Both the position numbers and the translations under genes were made by a program. Of a DNA stretch of 57,349 nt, positions 44,464 through 53,654 are shown piece after piece (position 1 is the first letter of the stretch; each line of letters opens with the position of its first letter). The DNA lies in the NCBI GenBank assembly GCA_014801865.1, contig JAAVDH010000007.1, forward strand, positions 106,661-164,009. The letters are read 5' to 3'. Origin of the DNA: Bacteroides sp. Lineage in GTDB: Bacteria > Bacteroidota > Bacteroidia > Bacteroidales > Muribaculaceae. A model generated the notes under the pieces. That model made no database searches and was not told where the DNA came from. It saw nothing but the letters and a program-made list of their open reading frames with translations.

Positions 44464-45558
44464 ATGACCACCTCCCGTTCTCTCAGCCTTATAGCGGCAC
44501 TCATGCTATGGCTCGGCGCATCAGCCGGAGCTAATGCCCGCTGGACATCGCTCAACCATAACTTCGGTGCATTCAGCGAAGACCTCGGCATGGTAGATTG
44601 TGTGTTTACCGCCATAAACACAGGCAACGAACCCCTACAGGTACTCAGTGCGAGAGCCAACTGCGGATGTACCGTACCCGAATACGACCGTCAGCCCATA
44701 GCACCCGGCGATACTCTCCATCTGCGCGTCACCTACAACCCTACAGGCCGTCCAGGACGTTTTGACAAGAAGATTTATGTCTATACCAATACCGACGACG
44801 ATAAATACGTACTCACCATACGCGGCACCGTCATGGGCTCGCAGAACACCATCAAGAGCCGCTATCCCGTGCCCGTAGAAGGGATGAGCATCAACACCAC
44901 CCTTCTGGCCATGGGCGAGAAAATCAAGGGACGATCCGCATCATCATCGCTACGATGTTATAACACCACCGACTCAGCCCTGGTGCCTGTAGTCGAAAAC
45001 GTCCCCGCCTACATGAAAGCCGAAGTACGTCCTCCTATGGTGCGCCCCGGTGAACAATTCGTCATATCCCTCACCACATATACCGACAAATGTCCGGAAT
45101 ACGGCATCGTCACCGACACGATCCTCGTCAAGGCCGACGCCGCAAGCGACGTATCCGTACCCGTAACCACCATCATCACTATCAAGGAGGCCTTCACCGA
45201 CCTTACCCCCGAAGAGCAGGCAAAGGCACCGCGGGCAGCCCTATCGACCGAGATGATTGACTTCGGCCGCGTAAGCCGCAAGGCAGGCGAACTGCGCCAG
45301 TCATTTACCGTCACCAACTCCGGAGGCGAAGCACCTCTGCTCATACGCCGTATCTATACACCCGCAAAGGGCGTGAGAGTCATACAGCCCAAGAAGTTCA
45401 AGCCTATCCCCAAAGGTAAATCAGAGTCATTCGAGGTAGTCTTCGACCCCTCTCAGATAGAGCCGGGAGAAGTGCTCAACGCACGTACCACCGTGATAAC
45501 CAACGACCCTGTCAATCCCTCCCAGATTATACGCCTTATCGCTGAGCCTATTGACTGA
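44464..45558 (+). CDS. DUF1573 domain protein, exported (multi-domain)
   Basis: A 364-residue protein with a signal peptide (about 1-25). A first DUF1573 domain at about 28-128 has ANCGCTVPEYDRQPIAPGDT, closely like its short neighbour. A middle Ig-like region of about 130-255 follows. A second DUF1573-like domain covers about 258-362 (STEMIDFGRVSRKAGELRQS and FDPSQIEPGEVLNARTTVIT). It probably arose by domain duplication from the same ancestor as the upstream gene. The function is unknown. Confidence 0.85.
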   Translation: MTTSRSLSLIAALMLWLGASAGANARWTSLNHNFGAFSEDLGMVDCVFTAINTGNEPLQVLSARANCGCTVPEYDRQPIAPGDTLHLRVTYNPTGRPGRFDKKIYVYTNTDDDKYVLTIRGTVMGSQNTIKSRYPVPVEGMSINTTLLAMGEKIKGRSASSSLRCYNTTDSALVPVVENVPAYMKAEVRPPMVRPGEQFVISLTTYTDKCPEYGIVTDTILVKADAASDVSVPVTTIITIKEAFTDLTPEEQAKAPRAALSTEMIDFGRVSRKAGELRQSFTVTNSGGEAPLLIRRIYTPAKGVRVIQPKKFKPIPKGKSESFEVVFDPSQIEPGEVLNARTTVITNDPVNPSQIIRLIAEPID

Positions 45559-45627
45559 ACGCCCCCGATAAAGCCTCGCGATAAGAGCCTCCCATATATA
45601 TACATATCAACCTTACCTCCCACCACC

Positions 45628-46716
45628 ATGCAGCATATAGAAAATGATCCCGCCTATAGCGGACTCACCGTCAACTCAGGTGTGGCACAGCCTCCCGTAG
45701 TCAACCCCTATCTCAAACCGCGTCGTCGCAAACCCCTCCCCTCGGCCTCAGAAATGGTCGAAGGCATACTCAAAGGTGATGTCACCACCCTCAGCCGTGC
45801 CGTCACCCTTGTCGAAAGTCTTTCACCCGCACATCAGGCCGTAGCCCAGGAAATCATCGAGAAGTGCCTTCCCTATTCAGGCAATTCACGCCGCATAGGT
45901 ATCACAGGTGTGCCCGGTGCAGGTAAAAGCACCTCCATTGACGTATTCGGACTCCATGTGCTCAATAAAGGTGGCAAACTCGCCGTACTGGCCATTGACC
46001 CCTCGAGCGAGCGCACCAAAGGCAGTATTCTCGGCGACAAGACACGCATGGAGAAACTCTCTACACATCCCGGAGCATTCATACGCCCAAGCCCCTCGGC
46101 CGGTTCGCTCGGAGGTGTGGCACGCAAGACCCGCGAGACCATAGTACTCTGCGAGGCCGCCGGATATGACAATATATTTGTAGAGACCGTAGGTGTAGGT
46201 CAGAGCGAGACTGCCGTACACTCCATGGTCGACTTCTTCCTGCTCATACAGCTTGCCGGCACAGGCGACGAACTGCAGGGTATCAAACGCGGCATAATGG
46301 AGATGGCCGACGGTATAGTCATAAACAAAGCCGACGGTGACAATATAGACCGTGCCCGACTGGCTCAGGCGCAGTTCCGCAGCGCACTCCATCTCTTCCC
46401 CACCCCCGAGTCAGGCTGGAGTCCCGAAGTGCTCACCTATTCAGGCTATTATGAATTGGGCATACCCGAAGTGTGGGACATGATAGACCGCTACTTTGAT
46501 TTCGTCAAAGCCAACGGATTTTTCGACCGCAAACGCGCCGGACAAGCCCGCTACTGGATGTACGAGACCATTGACGAACAGCTACGCAACAACTTCTACC
46601 GTAACCCTCAGGTAGAGCAGCGCCTCGCCTCCCTCGAGCAACAGGTACTATCCAACACCCGCTCCTCCTTCACCGCCGCCCGCGACATACTCGACTTCTA
46701 CGCCTCCCTCCGCTAA
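45628..46716 (+). CDS. meaB: Methylmalonyl-CoA mutase-associated GTPase MeaB
   Basis: A 362-residue G3E P-loop GTPase that protects and reloads adenosylcobalamin in methylmalonyl-CoA mutase. The Walker A motif is GVPGAGKS (from residue 94); DPSSERTKGSILGDKTRM and FVETVGVGQSE are the family signatures, and the guanine-specificity motif is NKAD. The mutase genes (mutA/mutB) are not in the window. Bacteroidales use this pathway in the succinate-propionate route. It ends before a bidirectional hairpin. Confidence 0.93.
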   Translation: MQHIENDPAYSGLTVNSGVAQPPVVNPYLKPRRRKPLPSASEMVEGILKGDVTTLSRAVTLVESLSPAHQAVAQEIIEKCLPYSGNSRRIGITGVPGAGKSTSIDVFGLHVLNKGGKLAVLAIDPSSERTKGSILGDKTRMEKLSTHPGAFIRPSPSAGSLGGVARKTRETIVLCEAAGYDNIFVETVGVGQSETAVHSMVDFFLLIQLAGTGDELQGIKRGIMEMADGIVINKADGDNIDRARLAQAQFRSALHLFPTPESGWSPEVLTYSGYYELGIPEVWDMIDRYFDFVKANGFFDRKRAGQARYWMYETIDEQLRNNFYRNPQVEQRLASLEQQVLSNTRSSFTAARDILDFYASLR

Positions 46717-46840
46717 GCCCCAATAAATTCCCCCTACCACAATACATAGAAGAGGCCTTTTATCATGTTAATAATTCAGCCATATTCTATAGCCACGCGG
46801 AAGAGCCTCCGGTAGGAGAGAAATTCTTAAATAACACAGC

Positions 46841-46883
46841 ACAATTAACCCTGACCGCAAACACTGTGATCAGGGTTAATTGT
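46841..46883. terminator. Bidirectional terminator between meaB and the export operon
   Basis: ACAATTAACCCTGA (46841-46854) pairs perfectly with TCAGGGTTAATTGT (46870-46883), a 14-bp stem with a 15-nt loop. It lies between convergent genes, 10 bp past the stop of the minus-strand permease gene, and its A/T-rich stem base supplies short T-runs in both directions. Confidence 0.7.
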
Positions 46884-46892
46884 TATGATGTG

Positions 46893-48104
46893 TCATTCTT
46901 GGGGGAATGACATATCCTTTTTAGGTCCGTTCTTGATGCGGGTGATGATGACGGCTGTGAGAGTGTAGGTGGCACTGAGCACCCACAGCATGGTGTAGGG
47001 AAAGGATTCCTCGGCAAGTGTGGCTCCGTTGGAGTTGATGCGCACAAACGCTTCGACACCCCACGTGGCGGGCACACAGTCGCCAACCAGTCTCCAGAAC
47101 TCAGGCATAGCGTAGCGGGGCCATGTAATACCCGACAGGAAGAGAAATACCACGGAGGTAAACACAACTACCAGCAGCGATGTCTCACGCTCGGTAACCA
47201 GACTGCCGAGAGTAATGCCGAGCATTGACGAGGCTATCAGCAACGGAAGTGCCAGAGCTGCCACATGCCAGGGATTGCACACGTGCGGTAGTGAGAACAT
47301 TATGGGTACTATATGGAGCATATACAGCAACAGAGGTGCATATATGGTCACATAACACAGCGTCTTGCCCATGACCGTACATAGCGGCCCGGCAGGTATA
47401 GCCATCGGGTCATAGCCGCTATTGCGGCGCCTGCGTTCCGATGCGCCACCCGACAACATGGTCACACCCAATATCATACTCTGCTGAAGAATGAGTATAA
47501 GTATGGCGGGGATGATAAAGGAGGCAAAACCTTGAGTGACATCGCCCATTATCTCTGCCTCGGAGCTTACCATGGGGGCCGAACTCGTGGCTGTCTCGCC
47601 TATCAGTCCGAGAGCATCTATCTTCTCCATCTGTATCTTGGCTCCGTAGGCTATCTGCACATTGGTAAGTGAGAACAGATATGTGCGATAGCGCAGCAAT
47701 AGTCCCATATCGCTGTAAAAGGGTACTACCGACTGCTCACCATTGCCCAGTTTCTTGGCAAAGTCAGAAGGGATATACATCACGGCGTAGACATCCTTTT
47801 CGGCCATGGCACGACGCGCCGCCTGCATGTCGGGGACATAGTTCCACACCTTGATGCCGTCTGTAGCGTCAATCATACGCACGAACTCACGACTTTGAGC
47901 CGTGCGACTGTCGTCAACTACCGCCACAGGCAGGTCGCGCAATATCTCAGGATTGTATATCAGCGTGTACACCACCGGGTAGAGCGTGGGCAACGCAAGG
48001 AAAAACAGTAGCACCCCGGCATCGGAGAACACAAGGTTGAATTCCCTGCGCCACACCTTGAAGAGGGTTACAAACCATGTAGCTATGTCGCGAAATATCT
48101 TCAT
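46893..48104 (-). CDS. ABC-2 type permease (second permease of an export operon)
   Basis: A 403-residue inner-membrane protein of the ABC-2/YhhJ-YbhR type: one N-terminal helix (VLLFFLALPTLYPVVYTLIY), a large periplasmic domain of about 130 residues and five C-terminal helices. It is the last gene of the operon; its ATG overlaps the TGA of the preceding permease by one base (TGATG at 48102-48106), so the two are probably co-translated partners. No ATP-binding subunit is encoded nearby. Confidence 0.88.
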   Translation of the reverse strand: MKIFRDIATWFVTLFKVWRREFNLVFSDAGVLLFFLALPTLYPVVYTLIYNPEILRDLPVAVVDDSRTAQSREFVRMIDATDGIKVWNYVPDMQAARRAMAEKDVYAVMYIPSDFAKKLGNGEQSVVPFYSDMGLLLRYRTYLFSLTNVQIAYGAKIQMEKIDALGLIGETATSSAPMVSSEAEIMGDVTQGFASFIIPAILILILQQSMILGVTMLSGGASERRRRNSGYDPMAIPAGPLCTVMGKTLCYVTIYAPLLLYMLHIVPIMFSLPHVCNPWHVAALALPLLIASSMLGITLGSLVTERETSLLVVVFTSVVFLFLSGITWPRYAMPEFWRLVGDCVPATWGVEAFVRINSNGATLAEESFPYTMLWVLSATYTLTAVIITRIKNGPKKDMSFPQE

Positions 48105-49276
48105 CAGGGAACGTATATGGGGTTAATATAGCGCTTGCGCAGACGACCTATACGCAACGCCACCATAGCTACAAGCGGGAACAAAAGCAGCCACACATAG
48201 TAGAGGCGCGAATAGTAAAGATCTATACCGTTAAGAGCCTGGTCTATATAAATCAGGAAATACCATCGTATAGGCAGCAGGTAGGCGAATATACCTATCG
48301 AGCCGTACATGTGGTCGACGGGGAAAGAGAAGCCGGCCACAGAGAATGAAAGTATACCGATGAGCGAGCAGAGTGACAGTGACAGGCGCAGATTGGGTAC
48401 CACACTACACATCACCACGGCAAACGACTGACAGCCGATCACAAGCAGAAGCATAGCCAGAAGCATATGCCACAGCGGGCAGTTGAGCGGAAAATGCTCG
48501 AAACCGAACAGATAGGCCTGCATAAAGAACCCTACCACGGTAAACAGCAATGTCTGCGGGGCAAGCTTACCGAAGAGTGCCACATAGATATTACCACCCG
48601 CCACACGCATAGCCTCGACGGATGTGCCGCGCTTAATCTCCTCGCACACGGAGAAGCAGGTGACGAGCAAGACCATCAGGGCCAACAGGCATGGCAGAAA
48701 TGAATTGCCAAGATATATCGTGTAGTTTGTCCAGGGATTGCCCAACGGATGAGTATAATAAGTCACCGGACTGATAAGCGCCATGGCCTGACCCGGAGTG
48801 GCTCCGAGGCTGGTAAGAGTAGTCTGCACCAGTCCGGCTGTAGTGGTCACGGCCGTAGTCTTGAAGCCCTTGAACGAGAGTGTGCCGGGCACAAACACAG
48901 TCATATTGGAGTAGTACGTCAGTGTCGGATCCTTACCGGCCATAGCATCGCTCTGAAAACTTTCGGGTATGAGGAAGAACCCGAAGGTCTCCCCGCTCTG
49001 CACACGTCTGAGCGCGTCATGATAGGAGAGATCCTTGTATTGGATATCTATCAGTTCGCTTGCGCCGAGATTGCGTGTTACGGTACGTGACAACTGACTG
49101 TGGTCAAGATCCACCACCGATACAGGTACCTTCAGCGGCAACCCCTCATTCATCAGGTCGATGAAGTAGAAGCTGAACAGCAGCGGCACTATAAGTATGG
49201 CGGTAAGATACATCCTGCGGGAGGCGAGCTGACGCCATCCGCGACACAGCGATCTTATGAGTGGATTTGATGCCAA
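48104..49276 (-). CDS. ABC-2 type permease (first permease of an export operon)
   Basis: A 390-residue ABC-2 family inner-membrane protein with the same topology as its partner: one N-terminal helix (MYLTAILIVPLLFSFYFI), a periplasmic domain and five to six C-terminal helices. With the HlyD-type adaptor 36 bp upstream and TolC further up, it matches the layout of tripartite YbhGSR-like exporters, whose substrates include drugs, cations or lipids. The substrate here is unknown. Confidence 0.88.
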   Translation of the reverse strand: MASNPLIRSLCRGWRQLASRRMYLTAILIVPLLFSFYFIDLMNEGLPLKVPVSVVDLDHSQLSRTVTRNLGASELIDIQYKDLSYHDALRRVQSGETFGFFLIPESFQSDAMAGKDPTLTYYSNMTVFVPGTLSFKGFKTTAVTTTAGLVQTTLTSLGATPGQAMALISPVTYYTHPLGNPWTNYTIYLGNSFLPCLLALMVLLVTCFSVCEEIKRGTSVEAMRVAGGNIYVALFGKLAPQTLLFTVVGFFMQAYLFGFEHFPLNCPLWHMLLAMLLLVIGCQSFAVVMCSVVPNLRLSLSLCSLIGILSFSVAGFSFPVDHMYGSIGIFAYLLPIRWYFLIYIDQALNGIDLYYSRLYYVWLLLFPLVAMVALRIGRLRKRYINPIYVP

Positions 49277-49312
49277 AACTTTTTCGGATATATGAGTGTG
49301 AAGTGTAGGATA

Positions 49313-50314
49313 TTACGGACGATAGATGATGCTCATACCCGGTCGTAGGTCGGGCTGATTCTCTACGGGACGGGCCTTAATCTGGAAGGTACGTGAATCC
49401 CAGTCGCCGGTCGACTTGGTGGCATGCCATGTAGCATAGCTTCCGAGGTCGCGCACATAGTATATCTTTACATTTATATCCTTCTTACCCAGACCCGGTA
49501 CCATTACGGATATCTCGTCACCGAGTTTAAGATCTTTGAGCAGATCCTCACGCACGTTAAAGGTCACCCACTTGTCGCTCACCTTGAGCAGACTCATGAT
49601 AGGCGCGCCAAGCGACACCAGTTCGCCGGGTTCGGGGTATATCTGATCTATCTGTCCGTCGCAGGGAGCCGTAAGATATTGGTCTTCAAGAAGACTCTCC
49701 ACCTCGGCCACTCCTCCGCGGGCAACATTGACCATAGCCTGTGCGCTACGCTTGTCCTCGCTCTGTGCTCCCTGAAGCGCCATGTCGAGCTGACTCTGCG
49801 CGGCACCTTCACCGGCCACGGCGGCATCATAGGCAGCCTTGGCCTCATCGCGTTTCTGCTCCGAGATAACACCCTGCTTGTACAGCGCCTCCATGCGGTC
49901 GTAGGTCTTCTGAGCTATCACGCGCGCGGCGTTGGCCTGAGCCACAAGCTGACGGGCCGTTTGTATTATCTGCGAGCGGGTGCCGGCGTCAATCTTCTGA
50001 TTTTGAGCGGCAGCCGCTGTTTCCATCGCTTCGGCCTGCATAAGGCGGGCCTCAGCGAGCGAAGAATGGATATGTACCAGAGTATCACCGGCCTTTACCA
50101 TATCACCCTCCTGTACATAAAACTCGGCGACACGGCCCGGCAGCTTGCCGGAGATACGTACAGAGGTAGCATCAGCCTGCCCCTCGATTATTTCTGCGGG
50201 CTGGCGCAACAGACAGAAGCCAACTATAGCCAACACTATCACTACTATAGTTATGCCCAGGAGGCCTGCCATAAGAGCGCGTGACTCTCTTTTTTCTGCA
50301 TTTTTAGTTTCCAT
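49313..50314 (-). CDS. HlyD/EmrA-type membrane fusion protein
   Basis: A 333-residue periplasmic adaptor with one N-terminal membrane anchor (about 14-36), a lipoyl half-motif (ISGKLPGRVAEFYVQEGDMVKAGDTL), a coiled-coil hairpin of about 100 residues (80-185) and a second lipoyl half plus beta-barrel (APCDGQIDQIYPEPGELVSLGAPI). It bridges the inner-membrane permeases to the TolC-like channel. It belongs to the four-gene minus-strand operon; the 54-bp gap upstream contains a dispersed repeat copy. Confidence 0.9.
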   Translation of the reverse strand: METKNAEKRESRALMAGLLGITIVVIVLAIVGFCLLRQPAEIIEGQADATSVRISGKLPGRVAEFYVQEGDMVKAGDTLVHIHSSLAEARLMQAEAMETAAAAQNQKIDAGTRSQIIQTARQLVAQANAARVIAQKTYDRMEALYKQGVISEQKRDEAKAAYDAAVAGEGAAQSQLDMALQGAQSEDKRSAQAMVNVARGGVAEVESLLEDQYLTAPCDGQIDQIYPEPGELVSLGAPIMSLLKVSDKWVTFNVREDLLKDLKLGDEISVMVPGLGKKDINVKIYYVRDLGSYATWHATKSTGDWDSRTFQIKARPVENQPDLRPGMSIIYRP

Positions 50315-50354
50315 ATATGAATGGGGAATATCGTGATTATTATGATCTTAGAGA

Positions 50355-50378
50355 GTAAGTCGTAAAAATTATTTTATA
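50355..50378. repeat. TAAGTCGTAAAAATTATT repeat (copy 1)
   Basis: 24 nt identical to 53629-53652 and sharing 21 nt with 51902-51922. It overlaps the stop codon of the TolC gene (50369) and lies in the gap before hlyD. Confidence 0.85.
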
Positions 50379-51874
50379 GCCAATGTACCAAGCACCTTCG
50401 AGAGGTATACATCACATAGATGCACGTCAATCTGAGCGTCAATCTTCTCGGAGTTGGCCTTAAGCCAGGCAGTCTGTGCAGCCATTACATTGTCAGTGGT
50501 CATCACACCTTCGCGGAATCCGAGGGTAGCCTGACGAAGATTCTCGTCAGCCTTTTCTATATTGGCAAGGGTCATATTATAGGTTCTTACAGCCTCCTGA
50601 GCCTTAAAGGCCGACTGTTTTACCTGAAGATCCACCATTTCTTTGGCATCTTCCAGTTCGAGAGCCGCGATGCGCGACTGAGCTTTGGCCGCCTTCAGCT
50701 TGTGGTAACTGCCGCCGCCGACATTCCATAGCGGGATAGTCACCATGGCACCCACTGAAAAGCCTCCGTTGAAGCGCTTCTTGAATCCATCGAAGATATT
50801 GGGGTTGGAGAAGGAATATGCACCTACGAGCGCCACATTAGGAAGCATCTCGGATAGCGCCACCTTTTCCTTCTGACGATAGATATTAACACCATTTTCA
50901 AGAGCACGGAGATCGCTGCGGCGTGCATATACTTTCTCCATATCATAGTTGATGGCTATCTCTGAGCTTAGGTTCAGTTGCTCGGAATCCTCATCTTCCA
51001 GAGGGAAAGTAGCGTCAACGGGAAGCCCGCACACCTGGGCCAAAGCCATGCGTGAGAGCACAAGACCGTTATCTACCTTCACGAGATCGACCTGAGCTTG
51101 ATTGAGTTTGACATCTACCGTAAGAAGGTCACTGCGTGTGGCCACACCCTGTTTCACCATAGCCTCAACGTTGGAGCGGAGAGTATCGAGCAGAGCTACA
51201 TAACTCACAGCCAGTTTATACTTGGCCTTCAGCGACACCACCTGCCAATAGGCTCCGTCAACGGCATATACCACATTCTCGGCCTCATTGTTATGCATAT
51301 CCTTTGCTATATTCTCGGCATAGTGGGTAATCTTATTCATGGCTACTATCTTGCCTCCCATATAGATGGGCTGAGTCAGGGTCACAGCGCCGAAGAACAC
51401 ATTGTGTATGTCATAAGTAAGTGCCTCCTTGGGGAGATAGGCCACCTGCTCAGGTATATACTGGCCGTTGGGACCCTTGACGGGTTCGCCTGTGATGGGA
51501 TTTTTTACGAGACTGAACTCATAGCTCTGGGTCTTGAGATCAAACGACTTGACAGGAAGATATTGGTCGGAGTCAAACATCGATAACTCCTTCTGATTGT
51601 ACATATATCCTCCGGCAAAGTCTATATTAGGCAGATAGGCTGCGAAGGCCTCCTTCTTTTGCTCGCGTGCCATTACTATCCCTTCGGCCTTCATACGCAG
51701 TTTCTTGTTGTTGGCAAGGGCCATGGCACGACATGAGTCAAGGCCCACCGGGGCACCCGCCACGGCAACACCTGCTGGAATATCGTTTGACAGGTCGCTC
51801 TGAGCCATAGCCGGGGGAACACAGACCGCTGTAGCCATAGCGACAATACCTGAAAGTATAGCGAATATACGCAT
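50369..51874 (-). CDS. TolC-family outer membrane efflux protein
   Basis: A 501-residue outer-membrane channel protein with a signal peptide (about 1-24, ending AMA-Q) and two OEP repeats, each with a long coiled-coil hairpin (about 55-270 and 300-495). It is the first gene of the export operon TolC-HlyD-permease-permease. The upstream region carries two kinds of dispersed repeat rather than a clear consensus promoter; TAATTTTT on the minus strand within the repeat is a one-mismatch -7 box. Confidence 0.9.
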   Translation of the reverse strand: MRIFAILSGIVAMATAVCVPPAMAQSDLSNDIPAGVAVAGAPVGLDSCRAMALANNKKLRMKAEGIVMAREQKKEAFAAYLPNIDFAGGYMYNQKELSMFDSDQYLPVKSFDLKTQSYEFSLVKNPITGEPVKGPNGQYIPEQVAYLPKEALTYDIHNVFFGAVTLTQPIYMGGKIVAMNKITHYAENIAKDMHNNEAENVVYAVDGAYWQVVSLKAKYKLAVSYVALLDTLRSNVEAMVKQGVATRSDLLTVDVKLNQAQVDLVKVDNGLVLSRMALAQVCGLPVDATFPLEDEDSEQLNLSSEIAINYDMEKVYARRSDLRALENGVNIYRQKEKVALSEMLPNVALVGAYSFSNPNIFDGFKKRFNGGFSVGAMVTIPLWNVGGGSYHKLKAAKAQSRIAALELEDAKEMVDLQVKQSAFKAQEAVRTYNMTLANIEKADENLRQATLGFREGVMTTDNVMAAQTAWLKANSEKIDAQIDVHLCDVYLSKVLGTLAIK

Positions 51875-51901
51875 TATTTTTACTTGTTATGGTTACTTAA
51901 T

Positions 51902-51922
51902 TAAGTCGTAAAAATTATTTTA
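51902..51922. repeat. TAAGTCGTAAAAATTATT repeat (copy 2)
   Basis: 21 nt identical to the copies at 50356 and 53630, located 28 bp upstream of the TolC start codon. It runs directly into a palindromic repeat of the AGAGT family. Confidence 0.85.
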
Positions 51923-51957
51923 GAGAGTGTTTGGATTTGAAAGGAAACATACTCTTA
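51920..51957. repeat. Palindromic AGAGT-family repeat upstream of the TolC gene
   Basis: TTAGAGAGTGTTTGG faces GGAAACATACTCTTA as imperfect inverted arms. The right arm shares AAACATACTCTTA with the 29-nt repeat at 11377 and 41136. The region 51875-52072 otherwise holds only a short hairpin (CCGAAC/GTTCGG at 52035-52056) just past the manC stop. Confidence 0.7.
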
Positions 51958-52072
51958 GTTAAAACGTGACAGTAGATATACTTGACCACAGCCCTCTCAT
52001 ACCTATGGAGACGGACTGTATATAATAGATACCTCCGAACGGCCACAAAAGTTCGGCGGCAAGTAAAATACT

Positions 52073-53227
52073 CTATACAAATTTGCCATTAAAGCGTGAC
52101 TCCACATCACTGACTATCTGACGTATGCTCTGCTCTGCGGTAATGGGACATATCATCAGTACATCGCCGGTGTCGGCCACGATATATCCGTGGAGCCCGC
52201 TTGCCACCACAAGTTTCCTGTCGCGCACAGCAAAGATATTACCTGTAGAGTCGTAGGTGAGCACATTGCAGTTCTGAGTCACATTCGAGTCGCGGTTTTT
52301 GGGTGAATTGTCATACACCGAACCCCACGTGCCAAGGTCACTCCAACCGAATTCCACCCTCTCGACACATACGTTGTCAGCCTTCTGCATTACACCGTAG
52401 TCGATAGATATACGCGGGCACAACCCGAAGTGAGCGTTGATAAAGTCATTCTCGCGGGGAGTACCGAAGCAATCGGCTCCAAGGTCAAGTTCAGCCGCTA
52501 AGTCAGGTAGCCAGCGCGCTATCGCCTCCTTGATGACCGACGCCTTCCACAGAAATATTCCTGCATTCCACAGAAACTCTCCGCTGTCAACAAACACTCG
52601 TGCCAACTCCAGATCAGGTTTTTCGGTAAAGGTTTTCACCCTGCTGACGTCAGAAGTCACGGGAGACCCTACCTGTATATAACCATAGCCGGTGTCAGGG
52701 CGGGTAGGATTCACACCTAAGGTAAGCAGGGCATCATGCTCTTCTATGAATTCAAATCCTCTCAGTACTTCAGCCTCGAACAATCGTTCACGGGTTATGA
52801 AGTGATCGCTCGGAGTCACTATCATGGTAGCTTCAGGATCTTTGGCCGCAAGATGATAGGCCGCCCAGGCTATACAGGGAGCCGTGTTGCGACGGTCAGG
52901 TTCAAGTAATATCTGCGAAGGATCCAGTTCGGGAAGTTGCTCCTTGACCAGATCAGCATATCGCGCATTGGTCACCACAAGCATATTCTCCATAGGTATG
53001 AGCGGAAGCAGACGGTCAACTGTCATTTGTAGCAACGTGCGCCCCGTACCCAATATATCTATAAACTGCTTTGGCATATCAGTGCGACTATAGGGCCAGA
53101 AACGGGTACCTATACCCCCGCACATCACCACGCAATACCGGTGCTTATTATCCGGTCGGTTATCATTGATCTTCTCCGCGCCGTGGGGAAGACCTGCCAT
53201 ATCTTGTATACTATTAAGGTCTGTCAT
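52073..53227 (-). CDS. manC: Mannose-1-phosphate guanylyltransferase
   Basis: A 384-residue nucleotidyltransferase that makes GDP-mannose for glycans and capsule. The signature is CGGIGTRFWPYSRTDMPKQF near residue 36, with PSDHFI and FTEKPDLELA further on and VEFGWSDLGTWGSV near the end. It is the single-domain form with no isomerase domain. About 30 polar residues precede the core; a Met at position 10 is an alternative start. It is divergent from panB across a 427-bp gap. Confidence 0.92.
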   Translation of the reverse strand: MTDLNSIQDMAGLPHGAEKINDNRPDNKHRYCVVMCGGIGTRFWPYSRTDMPKQFIDILGTGRTLLQMTVDRLLPLIPMENMLVVTNARYADLVKEQLPELDPSQILLEPDRRNTAPCIAWAAYHLAAKDPEATMIVTPSDHFITRERLFEAEVLRGFEFIEEHDALLTLGVNPTRPDTGYGYIQVGSPVTSDVSRVKTFTEKPDLELARVFVDSGEFLWNAGIFLWKASVIKEAIARWLPDLAAELDLGADCFGTPRENDFINAHFGLCPRISIDYGVMQKADNVCVERVEFGWSDLGTWGSVYDNSPKNRDSNVTQNCNVLTYDSTGNIFAVRDRKLVVASGLHGYIVADTGDVLMICPITAEQSIRQIVSDVESRFNGKFV

Positions 53228-53564
53228 AATAAGAATCGGTCAGGAAGGAATTCACTTCACCCCTGTAGCTAATCATTAAAGTGTCCGGCTAAGTTAATGA
53301 TTTATTTTGACATCACCCATACACCCCCTACCCGAAACACCTCCCGATTAACCAATATCGACCAATATACGCCCCTATAGACCAATTCCTGATAAGCCGG
53401 AGGTACTACTGAGACTGTCAGGAGGAACAGTGTTAAGAAAATCCTCAACTGTTTCATAATATTTATAAACGCATGTTATTTATCCGGGTATTATAGTACG
53501 TAATTAGCATATTTCGCAGTCGAAAAATCATGTTTCTACCGATTATCATTAGCGTACCGCAATG
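53228..53564. other. Divergent intergenic region between manC and panB
   Basis: The 427-bp gap ends with the panB promoter and a repeat copy (listed separately). The rest has no ORF, RNA gene or terminator that I can support. On the minus strand TAACTTAG near 53300 is a one-mismatch -7 candidate for manC. Confidence 0.45.
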
Positions 53565-53596
53565 TTTGGACGTTTGGGAAAAGGTTTGTAACTTTG
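53565..53596 (+). promoter_or_regulatory. Consensus promoter of panB
   Basis: TTTG (53565-53568), exactly 20 bp, then TAACTTTG (53589-53596). Both boxes match the Bacteroidota consensus. The leader of about 53 nt contains a full dispersed repeat copy just before the start codon. Confidence 0.82.
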
Positions 53597-53628
53597 CCGG
53601 CCATTATATCAGAAATTCAGAGTTTTAA

Positions 53629-53652
53629 GTAAGTCGTAAAAATTATTTTATA
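53629..53652. repeat. TAAGTCGTAAAAATTATT repeat (copy 3), in the panB leader
   Basis: 24 nt identical to 50355-50378. It ends two bases before the ATG of panB, so in this place it occupies the ribosome-binding region and supplies an A/U-rich translation start. Confidence 0.85.
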
Positions 53653-53654
53653 CT

